Assembly (NCBI RefSeq): GCF_002694385.1
Contig: NZ_NZMB01000009.1
Span: forward strand, 1-64,000
DNA from: Sneathiella sp.
GTDB lineage: Bacteria > Pseudomonadota > Alphaproteobacteria > Sneathiellales > Sneathiellaceae
Reading direction: 5' to 3'
Length of the DNA: 64,000 bases
The position numbers and the translations under genes were made by a program. Below the pieces are notes generated by a model. The model saw only the letters and a list, made by a program, of their open reading frames with translations, had not been told where the DNA came from and made no database searches. Of this stretch, positions 43,646 to 53,862 are shown piece after piece. The first letter of the stretch is position 1. Every line of letters starts with the position of its first letter.

Positions 43646-46318
43646 TCAGGCGGCGGCAATCGGCGCTTTCTCAAGCAACATGCGAATGGCGGCAACCGCC
43701 TCCGCTCCCTTGCTGCCATCCGGACCGCCGGCCTGCGCCATATCAGGGCGCCCGCCACCGCCCTTACCGCCAAGCGCCTCTGATCCGGCCCGCACCAGAT
43801 CAACGGCGCTGATGGAAGCGGTCAGGTCATTCGTTACACTCACAACGATAGAGGCCTTGCCTTCATTATTGGCGATCAGAACAATCACCCCGCTTTTGAG
43901 GTTCTTTTTCAACTCATCCGCCATCGGTTTCAGATCCTTCGGCGGCACGTCATTCAGAAGCCGTGAGATGAAGGAGATATCCCCGATTTTTTCCGGCGCT
44001 TCCGTTGCGCCGCCCGCGCCGCCACTCACCAGTTTCTTGCGGGTATCAGCCAATTCGCGTTCCAGCCGCTTACGTTCCTCCAGCAGCCCGGCAATACGGC
44101 TGCCGAGGTCCTGCGGCGCGGATTTGAGGGTTGCCGCCGCGTCCGCAAGCAGTTTCTCGCGGACATTGACATAGTCAAGGGCGGCTTCCCCTGCCACAGC
44201 CTCAATCCGGCGCACTCCGGCGGCAAGACCGGTTTCCCCGATGATCTTGAGGAAGCCGATATCGCCCGTGCGGCTGACATGGGTGCCGCCACAAAGCTCC
44301 GTTGAGAAGCTACGATTTGCCCCCTTATTCACATCCGCGCCGCCCATGGAAACAACACGCACCTCATCGCCGTATTTTTCACCAAAGAGGGCCATGGCCC
44401 CGGCTTTGATCGCCTCCTCCGGCGTGGTCAGGTGCACGGCCACATCGGCATTGAGGCGAATGCGGTCATTGACCAATTTTTCGACCGTCGCGATTTCCGT
44501 CTCTGTCATCGGTTTCTGATGCGAAAAGTCAAACCGCAGGCGATCTTCCGCCACCAGCGAGCCTTTCTGCGTCACATGATCACCGAGGGTCTGACGCAGC
44601 GCCTCATGCAGGAGATGCGTCGCTGAGTGATGGGCACGCAAGCGGGACCGACGGCGGTTTTCCACGTGCGTTTCCACCACATCCCCCGTTTTCAACTCGC
44701 CCGCGTCGATCCGGCCGATATGGATGAACAGATCCTGTTTCTTCTGGGTATCCGTCACTGTCATCCGGAATCCCCCAACCGTACTGAGCGTCCCGTGATC
44801 GCCTTCCTGGCCGCCACTTTCGCCATAGAATGAGGTCTGGTTCAAGATCACCATGACATCCTCGCCGGAGTTGGCACTCGCCACCTCTTCGCCGCTTCGG
44901 ATAATGGCCTGCACCTTGCCTTCGGCCGCTTCGGTCTGATAGCCCAGAAACTCCGTCGCTCCCAGCTTTTCACGCAGGTCAAACCACAGCGTGTCGGTTG
45001 CGGCTTCGCCCGAGCCAGACCAGGCGGCGCGCGCGGCCTCCTTCTGTTTCTGCATGGCAGCGTCAAAGCCCGCCTCGTCCAGATCACGGCTCTGGCCGCG
45101 CAGGATATCCTTCGTCAGGTCGAGCGGGAACCCATAGGTGTCATAAAGCTTGAAGGCGACTTCGCCCGGCAGCGGCGCACTCTCGCCCAGCTCGGCCGTG
45201 GCATCGCCCAGCAGTTTCAACCCGCGATCCAGCGTTTCCTTGAAGCGGGTTTCCTCTAGCTTCAGCGTCTCCGTGATCAGGCTTTCGGCGCGCATCAATT
45301 CCGGGAAGGCTTCGCCCATCTCGCGGACCAGTGTCGGCACCAGTTTGTAGACCATCGGCTCCTTGGCGCCCAGAATATGCGCATGGCGCATGGCGCGGCG
45401 CATGATCCGGCGCAGCACATAACCCCGCCCCTCGTTGGATGGCAGCACGCCATCGGCAACCAAGAAAGAAGAGGAACGCAAGTGATCCGCAATCACCCGG
45501 TGGGAGACCTTGAACTCCCCGTCCGGATCGACGCCGGAGACACGGGCTGAGGCTTCAATGATATGGCGCATCAGGTCGATATCGTAATTGTCATGCTTGC
45601 CTTGCAGAACCGCGGTTACCCGCTCCAGCCCCATACCGGTGTCGATGGATGGGCGCGGCAGATTTTCGCGATGGCCGTCTGCAAACTGCTCGAATTGCAT
45701 GAAGACGAGGTTCCAGATTTCGATAAAACGGTCGCCATCCTCATCGGGGCTGCCGGGCGGTCCGCCAGGAATACCCTCGCCATGATCAAAGAAGATTTCG
45801 GAACACGGTCCGCACGGCCCCGTATCGCCCATGGACCAGAAATTGTCAGACGTGGCGATGCGGATGATTTTCTCCTCCGGCAGGCCCGCGATCTTTTTCC
45901 ACAGGTCGGCCGCCTCGTCATCATCATGATAGACAGTGACCAGCAGCTTTTCCTTCGGCAGGCCGAACTCCTTTGTCAGCAGGCCCCAGGCCAATTCAAT
46001 CGCCTGATCCTTGAAATAATCGCCAAAGGAAAAATTGCCCAGCATCTCGAAAAAGGTGTGGTGACGCGCCGTATAACCAACATTTTCAAGGTCGTTATGC
46101 TTGCCGCCCGCGCGGACGCATTTCTGCGTCGTCACGGCACGGCTGTACGGGCGCTTTTCCTGTCCAGTAAAGACATTTTTGAACTGCACCATACCGGCAT
46201 TGGTGAACAGCAATGTCGGATCATTACGCGGTACCAGCGGCGAACTTTCCACCTTTTCATGACCATTCTTCGCAAAATAGTCGAGAAAGGCGCTGCGTAT
46301 TTCTTTCGTCGTATTCAT
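43646..46318 (-). CDS. alaS: Alanine--tRNA ligase
   Basis: 890 residues, full length for AlaS (about 875). The N-terminal class II catalytic domain ([39 protein letters not shown]), the editing domain with the zinc motif [14 protein letters not shown] and [12 protein letters not shown], and the C-terminal DHHA1/oligomerisation domain ([16 protein letters not shown]) are all intact. It charges tRNA-Ala and removes mischarged Ser or Gly. I take the ATG at 46318 (MNTTKEIRS); an upstream frame to 46366 has 16 extra residues without family similarity. Confidence 0.97.
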   Translation of the reverse strand: MNTTKEIRSAFLDYFAKNGHEKVESSPLVPRNDPTLLFTNAGMVQFKNVFTGQEKRPYSRAVTTQKCVRAGGKHNDLENVGYTARHHTFFEMLGNFSFGDYFKDQAIELAWGLLTKEFGLPKEKLLVTVYHDDDEAADLWKKIAGLPEEKIIRIATSDNFWSMGDTGPCGPCSEIFFDHGEGIPGGPPGSPDEDGDRFIEIWNLVFMQFEQFADGHRENLPRPSIDTGMGLERVTAVLQGKHDNYDIDLMRHIIEASARVSGVDPDGEFKVSHRVIADHLRSSSFLVADGVLPSNEGRGYVLRRIMRRAMRHAHILGAKEPMVYKLVPTLVREMGEAFPELMRAESLITETLKLEETRFKETLDRGLKLLGDATAELGESAPLPGEVAFKLYDTYGFPLDLTKDILRGQSRDLDEAGFDAAMQKQKEAARAAWSGSGEAATDTLWFDLREKLGATEFLGYQTEAAEGKVQAIIRSGEEVASANSGEDVMVILNQTSFYGESGGQEGDHGTLSTVGGFRMTVTDTQKKQDLFIHIGRIDAGELKTGDVVETHVENRRRSRLRAHHSATHLLHEALRQTLGDHVTQKGSLVAEDRLRFDFSHQKPMTETEIATVEKLVNDRIRLNADVAVHLTTPEEAIKAGAMALFGEKYGDEVRVVSMGGADVNKGANRSFSTELCGGTHVSRTGDIGFLKIIGETGLAAGVRRIEAVAGEAALDYVNVREKLLADAAATLKSAPQDLGSRIAGLLEERKRLERELADTRKKLVSGGAGGATEAPEKIGDISFISRLLNDVPPKDLKPMADELKKNLKSGVIVLIANNEGKASIVVSVTNDLTASISAVDLVRAGSEALGGKGGGGRPDMAQAGGPDGSKGAEAVAAIRMLLEKAPIAAA

Positions 46319-46484
46319 TTCCAGATCCATCCACCTTTGCCGGAATTTGCCGTTCGCATCACACAAATGCCGCTTTGTGTCACTTTGCGGCCAGTATTAC
46401 CGCGCGGCAGGCCCGCTGTCCAGTTGGTTAGCGCTGGCAAAAGGGCGCTGAGCCTGCTATTGAACAGATAATCTTTCAACAGGA

Positions 46485-47462
46485 ATGAACAACAATAAAA
46501 ACTGGAATTGTTACGTGACACTTATTGACAAAGACCCTGCCGCCGCTATCGAGGAAATTCGCGCCGGTTTCGAGACGGCTGGCTATATCTGCGACCGTCA
46601 TATCGCCACTTCGATTTATCTGTCGCAAAAGCTGGACAAGCCGATCCTTGTGGAAGGACCTCCCGGCGTTGGCAAGACGGAACTGGCAAAAGCTTCCTCG
46701 GAGATTTTCGCCTCTCCTCTGATCCGTCTGCAATGCTATGAGGGGCTGGATGAATCGAAAGCGCTGTATGAATGGAAATACGGCAAGCAGCTTCTTTATA
46801 CCCAGATTTTGAAAGAGAAACTCGGCGACCTTCTGGAAGGCGCTGTGGGTCTTGAGGCCTCCATGGACAAGCTGCATGAATTTGGTGACAGCTTCTATTC
46901 CGAGAAATTTCTTGAGGCCCGGCCGCTGCTCCAGGCCCTGAAATCAGAAGAAAAAACTGTCCTGTTGATCGACGAAATCGACAAGGCGGACCATGAGTTC
47001 GAGGCTTATCTGCTTGAAATTCTGTCCGACTATCAGATTTCAGTGCCGGAAATCGGCACCATCCGGGCGAAGAACAAGCCGCTCGTCTTTCTCACCAGCA
47101 ACAATTCCCGCGAGATGAGCGACGCACTGAAACGCCGCTGCCTGCATCTTTACATCCCCTTCCCCGACACCGCGCTGGAACGGCGGATCATCCAGAAACG
47201 GGTGCCGGAGATCGAGGAGGACTTACGCAACCAGCTTGTCTCCTTCGTACAGCAACTGCGTGCGCAGGATCTCAAAAAGCTCCCTGCCGTCAGCGAAACC
47301 ATTGATTGGGCGCGCACGCTGCTTCTGCTGCATGCGGAAAAGCTGGATGTTGATCTTGTGCGCAACACGCTCAATATCCTGCTGAAATTCGAGGATGATA
47401 TCGACAATATGAACAGCGACGTGCCGAAGTTTATCGCTGAGGCGCTGAAAGAAAGAGTCTGA
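46485..47462 (+). CDS. MoxR-family AAA+ ATPase (CoxD-like)
   Basis: 325 residues. Walker A is VEGPPGVGKTELAKA, Walker B LLIDEIDKADHEFEAYLLEI, with sensor FLTSNNSREMSDALKRRCLH containing the arginine finger. This form pairs with VWA proteins and acts as a chaperone for metal insertion or complex assembly, as CoxD/CoxE do for CO dehydrogenase. Its stop overlaps the VWA gene start by one base. The ATG at 46485 has AGGA directly beside it; a GTG at 46515 with a GGAATT site is an alternative start. Confidence 0.9.
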   Translation: MNNNKNWNCYVTLIDKDPAAAIEEIRAGFETAGYICDRHIATSIYLSQKLDKPILVEGPPGVGKTELAKASSEIFASPLIRLQCYEGLDESKALYEWKYGKQLLYTQILKEKLGDLLEGAVGLEASMDKLHEFGDSFYSEKFLEARPLLQALKSEEKTVLLIDEIDKADHEFEAYLLEILSDYQISVPEIGTIRAKNKPLVFLTSNNSREMSDALKRRCLHLYIPFPDTALERRIIQKRVPEIEEDLRNQLVSFVQQLRAQDLKKLPAVSETIDWARTLLLLHAEKLDVDLVRNTLNILLKFEDDIDNMNSDVPKFIAEALKERV

Positions 47463-48910
47463 TGGACAAGGCGCTTGCCGAATTTGTGGAAATGCTGCGC
47501 TATTCCGACGTGCCTGTCACCATCAAGGAAACCGTCGATGCCGCCAATACTGTGCGGCTCATCGGCTATCAGGACCGGGGCCTGCTAAAAATCGCCCTGT
47601 CGCAGGTGATGGCAAAAACCATTGAGGAGCATGAGGCCTTCGATCGCTGCTTCGATGAGTTTTTCAGCTATCGCATCAACCCCGATTTCGCCCCCGAAGA
47701 GGAAATTGCCGATCCGGAAGAAGATGGCAATGGAGAAGAAAACGGTAACGAAGCGGACGTTCTTGACCGGCTGGATCAAGGCTCCGGCGGCATAAATCCA
47801 ACCTCCGGCGGCGGTCAGGGCGGCGGCGGGCTCTCGGGCTCACCCAGCGGTAGCGGCTCCGGATCGCCGCTTGTCGATCTGCTGGAACGCAACGACCGGA
47901 CGGAAATCACCATGACCATGCAGTCGGCGGCCGGGGCAGTCGAGCTTCAGAACATTGTCCTGATGACGCAGCGCGGCCTTTATTCCCGCCGCATTATGGA
48001 ACAAATGGGCCTCAATGAGGCCAATAAGGAGCTGTTCCGCCGCGAACGCGAGGGCGATGAGACGGGAGCCCGGCGGCTGTCCGGCCGGCTCGATATCCTG
48101 TTCGAGGCTGTCCGCGATCTGGTGGATCGCCAGCTTGCCTTCACGGCCACGGGAAAATCAAAACAGTTTCGGCAGGATATCCTGAAAAATGTCCGCCTCT
48201 CCAATGTGGAACAGAGGGATTTCAAGCATATGCGCGAGCTGGTCCGGCGCATGGCGAAACGGCTGACCGATCTCAATTCCCGCGTCCGCAAAGTAAAGAA
48301 CCGCGGACATCTCGATATCCGCAAAACCATGCGGCGCAATGTCGCCTATGACGGGGTAATGTTCGAAACCCACTGGAAACAGAAACAGAAAGACCGGCCG
48401 AAGGTCATGGCCGTCTGTGACGTGTCCGGTTCGGTTGCGCAGGTCGCACGTTTCCTGCTGCTGTTCCTTTACAGCCTCAATGAAGTGCTGCCGAAGGTGC
48501 GCTCCTTTGCTTTCTCCGGCACGCTCGGGGAAGTCACCGACAATTTTAACAAGATGAGCCCGGAAGACGCCATTCCGCTCGCCATCGAGAAATTCGGCGG
48601 CCGCTCCACCGACTATGGCCGCGCAATGGAGGATTTCAAGGAGCTCTGCCTTGACGAGATTGACAACCGGACGACGGTCATCTTTCTCGGCGATGGGCGT
48701 TCCAACGGGGCGGACCCGCGTATCGACATCCTGAAAGAGGTGAAGCAGCGCGCAAAAAGAGTGATCTGGCTGAACCCGGAGCGTAAATCCGCCTGGGGCT
48801 CGGGCGATTCGGAAATGCTGCGGATCGCCCCTTACTGCACGACGGCAGAAACCTGCAACACCCTTGGCAAGCTGGAGCTGATCATCCGTGATCTGCTGAA
48901 AAGCTCGTGA
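47462..48910 (+). CDS. VWA-domain protein (CoxE-like), MoxR partner
   Basis: 482 residues. The N-terminal half is helical (MDKALAEFVEMLRYSDVPVT). A low-complexity Gly/Ser linker (NPTSGGGQGGGGLSGSPSGS) sits at about residues 115-140. The C-terminal von Willebrand A domain has an intact MIDAS motif AVCDVSGSVAQ. It is the usual partner of the MoxR ATPase in protein-complex maturation. The gene overlaps its upstream and downstream neighbours (TGATG and GTGA), so all are co-translated. Client protein is unknown; no CO dehydrogenase is in the window. Confidence 0.9.
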   Translation: MDKALAEFVEMLRYSDVPVTIKETVDAANTVRLIGYQDRGLLKIALSQVMAKTIEEHEAFDRCFDEFFSYRINPDFAPEEEIADPEEDGNGEENGNEADVLDRLDQGSGGINPTSGGGQGGGGLSGSPSGSGSGSPLVDLLERNDRTEITMTMQSAAGAVELQNIVLMTQRGLYSRRIMEQMGLNEANKELFRREREGDETGARRLSGRLDILFEAVRDLVDRQLAFTATGKSKQFRQDILKNVRLSNVEQRDFKHMRELVRRMAKRLTDLNSRVRKVKNRGHLDIRKTMRRNVAYDGVMFETHWKQKQKDRPKVMAVCDVSGSVAQVARFLLLFLYSLNEVLPKVRSFAFSGTLGEVTDNFNKMSPEDAIPLAIEKFGGRSTDYGRAMEDFKELCLDEIDNRTTVIFLGDGRSNGADPRIDILKEVKQRAKRVIWLNPERKSAWGSGDSEMLRIAPYCTTAETCNTLGKLELIIRDLLKSS

Positions 48911-49743
48911 GTTTCCTCGGCGATATCTCCCTGCCCCTGCTGCTCGGCCTGATCGCCGCCATGGGAGTGACGGGCGTGATCGCCGGTGTCCTTGCGGGAT
49001 TGCTCGGCGTTGGCGGCGGCATCGTCATCGTTCCAGTTCTCTATAACCTGCTACCCTTCCTCGGCGTATCAGACGAGGTGCGCATCCATGTGGCGGTTGG
49101 CACTTCGCTAGCAACGATTATTCCAACCTCCATTTCCTCGGCCCGCTCCCATTACAAAAAAGGCGTCGTGGACATGGCCCTGCTTAAAAGCTGGGGGCCG
49201 ATTATTTTTATCGGCGTCATCATCGGCACCGCTCTCGCCGGGGTGGCGAGCGGCAACACCCTGACGTTGGTCTTTGCAATCTGCGCCCTGCTGGTGGCGG
49301 CGAATATGGCGTTCCGACCGGAAAATGCGCATATCGCCGACCGTCTGCCGGGAACGCCGTGGAAGCATCTGATCGGGCTGTTTATCGGCAGCTTTTCCGC
49401 CATGATGGGGATTGGCGGCGGCACCTTCAGCGTGCCGATCCTGACCTTGTTCAGTTATCCCATCCGCAAAGCCGTCGGAACCGCAGCCGCCATCGGGCTG
49501 ATCATCGCGGTGCCTGGCACCATCGGTTTTCTGCTGTCGGGGTTGAACGCGGATAACCTGCCGCCCGGCAACCTCGGCTATGTCAATATCCTCGGTTTTC
49601 TGGTGATCTTTCCACTTGCTGCCCTCTGCGCGCCGCTTGGGGCAAAAATCGCCCATCAGATCAATGCGAACATGCTGAAGAAGGCCTTTGCCTTTTTCCT
49701 GTTTCTGACATCGCTCAGAATGTTCTACAGCCTCTATGGATGA
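48907..49743 (+). CDS. TauE/SafE family sulfite/anion exporter
   Basis: 278 residues with about eight membrane helices in two repeats, each with a glycine-rich motif (GVLAGLLGVGGGIVIVPVLY, and SAMMGIGGGTFSVPILTLFS). This is the TauE/SafE fold that exports sulfite, sulfonates or related anions. It starts with GTG overlapping the VWA stop codon. The window also has a probable sulfite dehydrogenase (soeABC), but 23 kb away, so a functional link is not shown. Confidence 0.9.
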   Translation: MSFLGDISLPLLLGLIAAMGVTGVIAGVLAGLLGVGGGIVIVPVLYNLLPFLGVSDEVRIHVAVGTSLATIIPTSISSARSHYKKGVVDMALLKSWGPIIFIGVIIGTALAGVASGNTLTLVFAICALLVAANMAFRPENAHIADRLPGTPWKHLIGLFIGSFSAMMGIGGGTFSVPILTLFSYPIRKAVGTAAAIGLIIAVPGTIGFLLSGLNADNLPPGNLGYVNILGFLVIFPLAALCAPLGAKIAHQINANMLKKAFAFFLFLTSLRMFYSLYG

Positions 49744-50674
49744 CGTGCAAAGCGAGAGAAATCATCTTTCCTTCGCCCTGCGGGATCTGGAATGGGTGAT
49801 CTTCTCTCCTTCCCTGCTCTCAACCGGTCCTGAGCCCGATCTTGCCGCCATGCCGGAAACAGCGGCACTGCTTCAGCAATTACGAAAAGATTCCGCCCCC
49901 TTGAAAGCATGGCTGGGCGATATGACAAAGCTCAACCTCGGCCGTTATTTCGAGCGGCTTGTGGCGTTCTGGCTGCATCATCTACCACAAGTCAAAATTC
50001 TTGCCCTCAATCTCGTGATCCGCAAAGAGAAGCAGACAATTGGCGAAATTGACCTGATCTTTGACGTTGATGGCGCGCTGTACCATTGGGAACTGGCTGT
50101 CAAATTCTACCTCAATACCGGCGATGGAACAGCGGAAGCCGCATTTGTCGGACCCGGATTACACGATCGGCTGGACAAAAAACTTCACAGGCTCTTTACC
50201 CATCAACTAACCCTGCCCGCGCGAGTAGAGACACAGGCCGCGCTTCCGGCTCACGCTTTAACCGCGATGCGTTCATCTCCCTATCTCAAAGGCCGCCTGT
50301 TTCAGCCCGCCGGGAAGACTGTCAAACTACGTCCTGAAACGATCTCACCACAGGCTCCCTATGGCCTGTGGTGCCCTATATCGGAGTTGCGGGAGGGGGC
50401 AGAACTGCCCGCCTTCAGCCATTTTCGCCTGCTGGAGAAAAAACGCTGGATCACGCCTGTTTTTTATCCCGATGAAGTGATCAAAGGCGACAGGGCCGCA
50501 CTGATCCATGAAGTACGCCTTGCGCTGCAAACTTCCCGCATGCCCATGCTGGTGGCGCTGATGCAGGAGAATAATGGTCCGGCCCTACCCGTGACCAAAC
50601 AACTTTTTGTCACGCCGGATAACTGGCTTTCACGCGCCCGGAAAGCGCACGATGGTCAGAAATTTGGCGAGTGA
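49736..50674 (+). CDS. DUF1853 family protein (PD-(D/E)XK nuclease-like)
   Basis: 312 residues. NLGRYFERLVAFWLHHLPQV, then TIGEIDLIFDVDGALYHWEL and AVKFYL, give the family hallmark; the E-x-D...E-x-K pattern resembles a PD-(D/E)XK nuclease core. Function is unknown. It overlaps tauE by 8 bp at the 5' end. Its 3' end overlaps the end of the convergent tadG gene by 45 bp, so the two messages are complementary there. Confidence 0.85.
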   Translation: MDDVQSERNHLSFALRDLEWVIFSPSLLSTGPEPDLAAMPETAALLQQLRKDSAPLKAWLGDMTKLNLGRYFERLVAFWLHHLPQVKILALNLVIRKEKQTIGEIDLIFDVDGALYHWELAVKFYLNTGDGTAEAAFVGPGLHDRLDKKLHRLFTHQLTLPARVETQAALPAHALTAMRSSPYLKGRLFQPAGKTVKLRPETISPQAPYGLWCPISELREGAELPAFSHFRLLEKKRWITPVFYPDEVIKGDRAALIHEVRLALQTSRMPMLVALMQENNGPALPVTKQLFVTPDNWLSRARKAHDGQKFGE

Positions 50675-51964
50675 GAAGAACGCCTCCCGCATCGCGAGAT
50701 CCGTCTCCGTGCGGAAATAGTGAGCCGCCGCTCCGCCACATTGCTGCAAGGCGCTGGAGCTGGCCGCTGGCGCCAGATAGTCAACAACGTAGATAACCAC
50801 CCCTTGCTCTCGCAGCCGCGTACATGTCGTGAGAAATCGCGCCTCTTCCACTGCATCCGCGAGATTACTCCCCGCAACAAGTAAAACAGCCTTTGAGACC
50901 GCAGCATCGTCATATTCGACCGGATGAGGCGGGCTCACATTCCACGCTTCCCGCCACCCGGGTGACAACGATCGTTCCGCCCAGATCATGGCGCGGCCAT
51001 GGGTCGCCACTCCATTACCCGAAAGGCCGGACAACGCCGCGACCGTTGCCGCCGGATCGGACAGAGGCAGAATTCGGTCCGCCCGGCAACTTGCCGTAGT
51101 GACATTTTCAAAATGCGGCAAGCCGGTTCCCGGATCCGGCGTTGAGGTCAGGGACAGCACCAGCGGGAAAGGCGCAAGGTCCGGTGGTGTATCGTCTTCC
51201 CCTGCACTTCCCGCCCGCGGAGATACGCACCAACGGTCTTCCGCCAGATCGCCCTCCCATTCGGTGGTGCCGGGAATCTGCGGTGGAATATTGATCGGCC
51301 AGACGCCCTCCATCACCCAGTCATCATGCGGCGCGATATTAACGAATTCATTGCCGACAGGAACAACGGCAAATCGCGCCCCATCGCCAGACGAATATGC
51401 TGTTCCGAATGCGTTCACGAAATCGGCCGCCGCCAGCGCCACTTCTTGCAGTCGCCCGTCGGCGGCGAACGCCTCTGACGCCTCGATCACCAGGGCAAGC
51501 TCCATCTCGGGCTGTTCAGCGCGCGCCGTGACCATGGAGCTGACCGTTACGTCATCGAAAAATTGCAAAGCCCGGAGGAGCGTTGTCGGCACAAGCGTCT
51601 CTCCTGTCACGGTGATTTCCGCCCCCGTTTCATTTGGCAATAAGCCGAGAGAAATGGCAGGTGGTGCATCAGTCGCATAGCTAAAAAAGGCGGCGCCGTC
51701 AAAATTCGCCGCCGCGATATCACGGGCCAGCGTCAAAAGCTCTTCCTCCTCCAGGAAAGGGAGGTTTTGCGCCGCCGCCACCGCCGCCATTTCCACGGCG
51801 AAAGAAAGACGGGCTTTAGCAGAAAAAAAACGTGTCAGGTCAAAGGCGAGCGCCATACCACCAAGGGTTAAAAAAAGACCGAACGCGAAAACAAGAAAAG
51901 CCGCCCCCCGTTCATCGCCAGACAAGTGGCGCAACAGTTTAGCAATGTCCCTTAGCCACGTCAT
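50630..51964 (-). CDS. tadG: TadG-like pilus assembly protein
   Basis: 444 residues. A single N-terminal membrane anchor (AAFLVFAFGLFLTLGGMALA) follows the typical DERG motif. The rest is a periplasmic domain related to VWA but with a degenerate metal site: the usual D-x-S-x-S is replaced by VIEASEAFA. TadG proteins help assemble Flp pili. It is the last gene of the Tad cluster; its start overlaps the upstream TadE-like stop by ATGA and its 3' end overlaps the DUF1853 gene on the other strand. Confidence 0.8.
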   Translation of the reverse strand: MTWLRDIAKLLRHLSGDERGAAFLVFAFGLFLTLGGMALAFDLTRFFSAKARLSFAVEMAAVAAAQNLPFLEEEELLTLARDIAAANFDGAAFFSYATDAPPAISLGLLPNETGAEITVTGETLVPTTLLRALQFFDDVTVSSMVTARAEQPEMELALVIEASEAFAADGRLQEVALAAADFVNAFGTAYSSGDGARFAVVPVGNEFVNIAPHDDWVMEGVWPINIPPQIPGTTEWEGDLAEDRWCVSPRAGSAGEDDTPPDLAPFPLVLSLTSTPDPGTGLPHFENVTTASCRADRILPLSDPAATVAALSGLSGNGVATHGRAMIWAERSLSPGWREAWNVSPPHPVEYDDAAVSKAVLLVAGSNLADAVEEARFLTTCTRLREQGVVIYVVDYLAPAASSSALQQCGGAAAHYFRTETDLAMREAFFSLAKFLTIVRFPGA

Positions 51965-52527
51965 TCGGGGCTCAGGACGGATGGACGGCGGGCAATGCTG
52001 AGCATTTGCGTGTCCGTCCGATAACCGGAGGCGGCGAGAAAGCCTGACAGATAAAATTCCGAGCCGGGCTGCACACAGAGGTCAAGCTGCAACAGATGGA
52101 GAATCCCCCCGCCTGCCATCACAGATGAGACACTGCCGCCTGAGAGAGGCGGCAAAAGGCAGGCAATCTCCCCGCTTCCCCGGCTTCGCTCCCATAACAG
52201 CGTCGTGCCGCCCTCTCCCTGTCGCCAGGCGCGAATATGAAAGGCAACGTCGGCCGCACCACCCGGTGCATCAATGAGATCCTCCATCACATTAAGCGCT
52301 ATATCAAAATCCGCCTCTCTCAGGCGATCGCGCTGCGCCAGATCATCGCCGATGAATGCCGCCGTCCGTTCCGTCATCCTGTTAAGCTGCGCCATCTGGA
52401 TCAGCGTTACCCCGCCCAGTAACAGGAAAAGAATAGCCGGGACACACAGAGCCATTTCCACCGCCAGGCTGCCGCGTTGATTTGAGAAAACGGAAAGCCT
52501 GCAATATTCCAACATATTAAGCGCCAT
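51961..52527 (-). CDS. TadE/TadF-like pseudopilin
   Basis: About 188 residues. The TadE-type N-terminus is QRGSLAVEMALCVPAILFLL with the conserved glutamate after the cleavage-like site, followed by a single hydrophobic helix. Prepilin-type processing by CpaA is probable. The start at 52527 lies inside the end of the preceding tadE gene. An extended frame to 52587 is rejected. It is the second of two TadE-like genes, likely occupying the TadF position. Confidence 0.8.
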   Translation of the reverse strand: MALNMLEYCRLSVFSNQRGSLAVEMALCVPAILFLLLGGVTLIQMAQLNRMTERTAAFIGDDLAQRDRLREADFDIALNVMEDLIDAPGGAADVAFHIRAWRQGEGGTTLLWERSRGSGEIACLLPPLSGGSVSSVMAGGGILHLLQLDLCVQPGSEFYLSGFLAASGYRTDTQMLSIARRPSVLSPE

Positions 52528-53044
52528 TTTTAACAACAAGATAGACTGTTTCCCGCGCCGCGCCTGACGGGTAAAGATAGTCGGCAAAAGGGGTTAGAAG
52601 GGGCATATCATAGTCGAGCCGATAGCCAACCAACATTCCCGGCGCTCCCACCCCGACGGGCGGGATGGCGGAGTTGGCTGTCATCAGGGCCGCAATATCC
52701 TCATATGCCGCCAACGTCAGGGTGAGACCTTCCGCGCGGATCATCTCGCCGCCAAACAGAGGCACTATTGCGGCAAGCCGCGCCTCCACATCGGCAGGCG
52801 TCAGAGTGGTGCGAAGCCCGCGTGGCACGTCCCGCCGCCAATCATCGGCAAGGCTTTGCGCAAGTTGGTCGAGCAGGCTCCGCGTCAGCAGCAACCGGCT
52901 CACATCAATCACCGCAAAGATGAGCGCAAATATTAGCGGCAACAGGATCGCCATTTCCACCGCAAGAGACGCTCTTTCTTCCCGCTTCAAACGCGCAAGC
53001 AACGGCGGAAACATATCGCGGTGATTACTGCTGTACTCCTTCAT
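52517..53044 (-). CDS. tadE: TadE-like pseudopilin
   Basis: 175 residues. ERASLAVEMAILLPLIFALI carries the TadE motif with the conserved glutamate, and a hydrophobic helix continues into DVSRLLLTRSLLDQ. TadE is a pseudopilin required for Flp pilus assembly. Its ATG overlaps the tadD stop by ATGA. Confidence 0.85.
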   Translation of the reverse strand: MKEYSSNHRDMFPPLLARLKREERASLAVEMAILLPLIFALIFAVIDVSRLLLTRSLLDQLAQSLADDWRRDVPRGLRTTLTPADVEARLAAIVPLFGGEMIRAEGLTLTLAAYEDIAALMTANSAIPPVGVGAPGMLVGYRLDYDMPLLTPFADYLYPSGAARETVYLVVKNGA

Positions 53045-53859
53045 GTTCCTTCCGGTCCCTGCTGTAGCGGATTCAGCAGATAACGGCGGAGACGGGACGG
53101 CTCCGCCAGACGCCGAAGCGCGGCATAAACACGCAGGTTATCGGCAACCGCTGCCGCATCAAGGTCCATCCGCGCAATTCGGGCTGCCGCCGCCTCATCC
53201 CCCATGAGGCCATAGGCGAGCGCAAGATTCTGCCGGATTTGCGGCGTCGCCCCCTCCATAAAGGCAATTTTCCGCAAAACCTCCGTCGCGCCGTCGTAAT
53301 CACCGGCGAGCAAGCGAGAAAGTGCGAGATTATTCTGTAATGCTGTATCGCTCGGCCTCAACTCCAAAGCCTTGAGATAATACGCCTCCGCCGCCGGATA
53401 ATCACCGGACATATCCTCGGCAAGGGCAAGCAGACCGAATATCTCCGCATCCTCCGGCGTAAGTGCAAGAGCATCCGTAAAATACTGCCCCGCCGCCTCT
53501 GGCCGGAAAAGCCGCAAATGCGCCCGGCCAAGGCCAACAAAGGCCACTGGATTGTCGGGATCAATCTCTAACAACCGTTCATAAACGGCAATCGCCTCCT
53601 CGCCATGGTTGGCGGCGAGATAGGCAGCGCCAAGGCGCGTCAGAACCTCCTCATCGGTTCCTTTTTTTGCCAGCAATGTCTGATAAATATCTATCGCCGC
53701 AGGGTAATTGCCGGTCCGGACGGCAATATCCGCAATTCTGAGCGCATGCTCGCGCTCCTTTGCGGCACCCGTAAAATCGGCCATGCCGCTTTCCTGTCCG
53801 GCGGCGCAGCCTGAAAGGAGCAGCGTCAATAAACACAGAAGATATAGCGGGCGTCGCAT
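53041..53859 (-). CDS. tadD: TadD-like TPR lipoprotein
   Basis: 272 residues. The signal peptide has a lipobox LLSGC (residues about 14-18) followed by AAGQESG. Several tetratricopeptide repeats follow (NYPAAIDIYQTLLAKKGTDE, HGEEAIAVYERLLEIDPDNP, YPAAEAYYLKALELRPSDTA). It acts as a pilotin-like scaffold that helps the secretin assemble in the outer membrane. It follows tadC by 3 bp. Confidence 0.88.
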   Translation of the reverse strand: MRRPLYLLCLLTLLLSGCAAGQESGMADFTGAAKEREHALRIADIAVRTGNYPAAIDIYQTLLAKKGTDEEVLTRLGAAYLAANHGEEAIAVYERLLEIDPDNPVAFVGLGRAHLRLFRPEAAGQYFTDALALTPEDAEIFGLLALAEDMSGDYPAAEAYYLKALELRPSDTALQNNLALSRLLAGDYDGATEVLRKIAFMEGATPQIRQNLALAYGLMGDEAAAARIARMDLDAAAVADNLRVYAALRRLAEPSRLRRYLLNPLQQGPEGT

Positions 53860-53862
53860 GGG

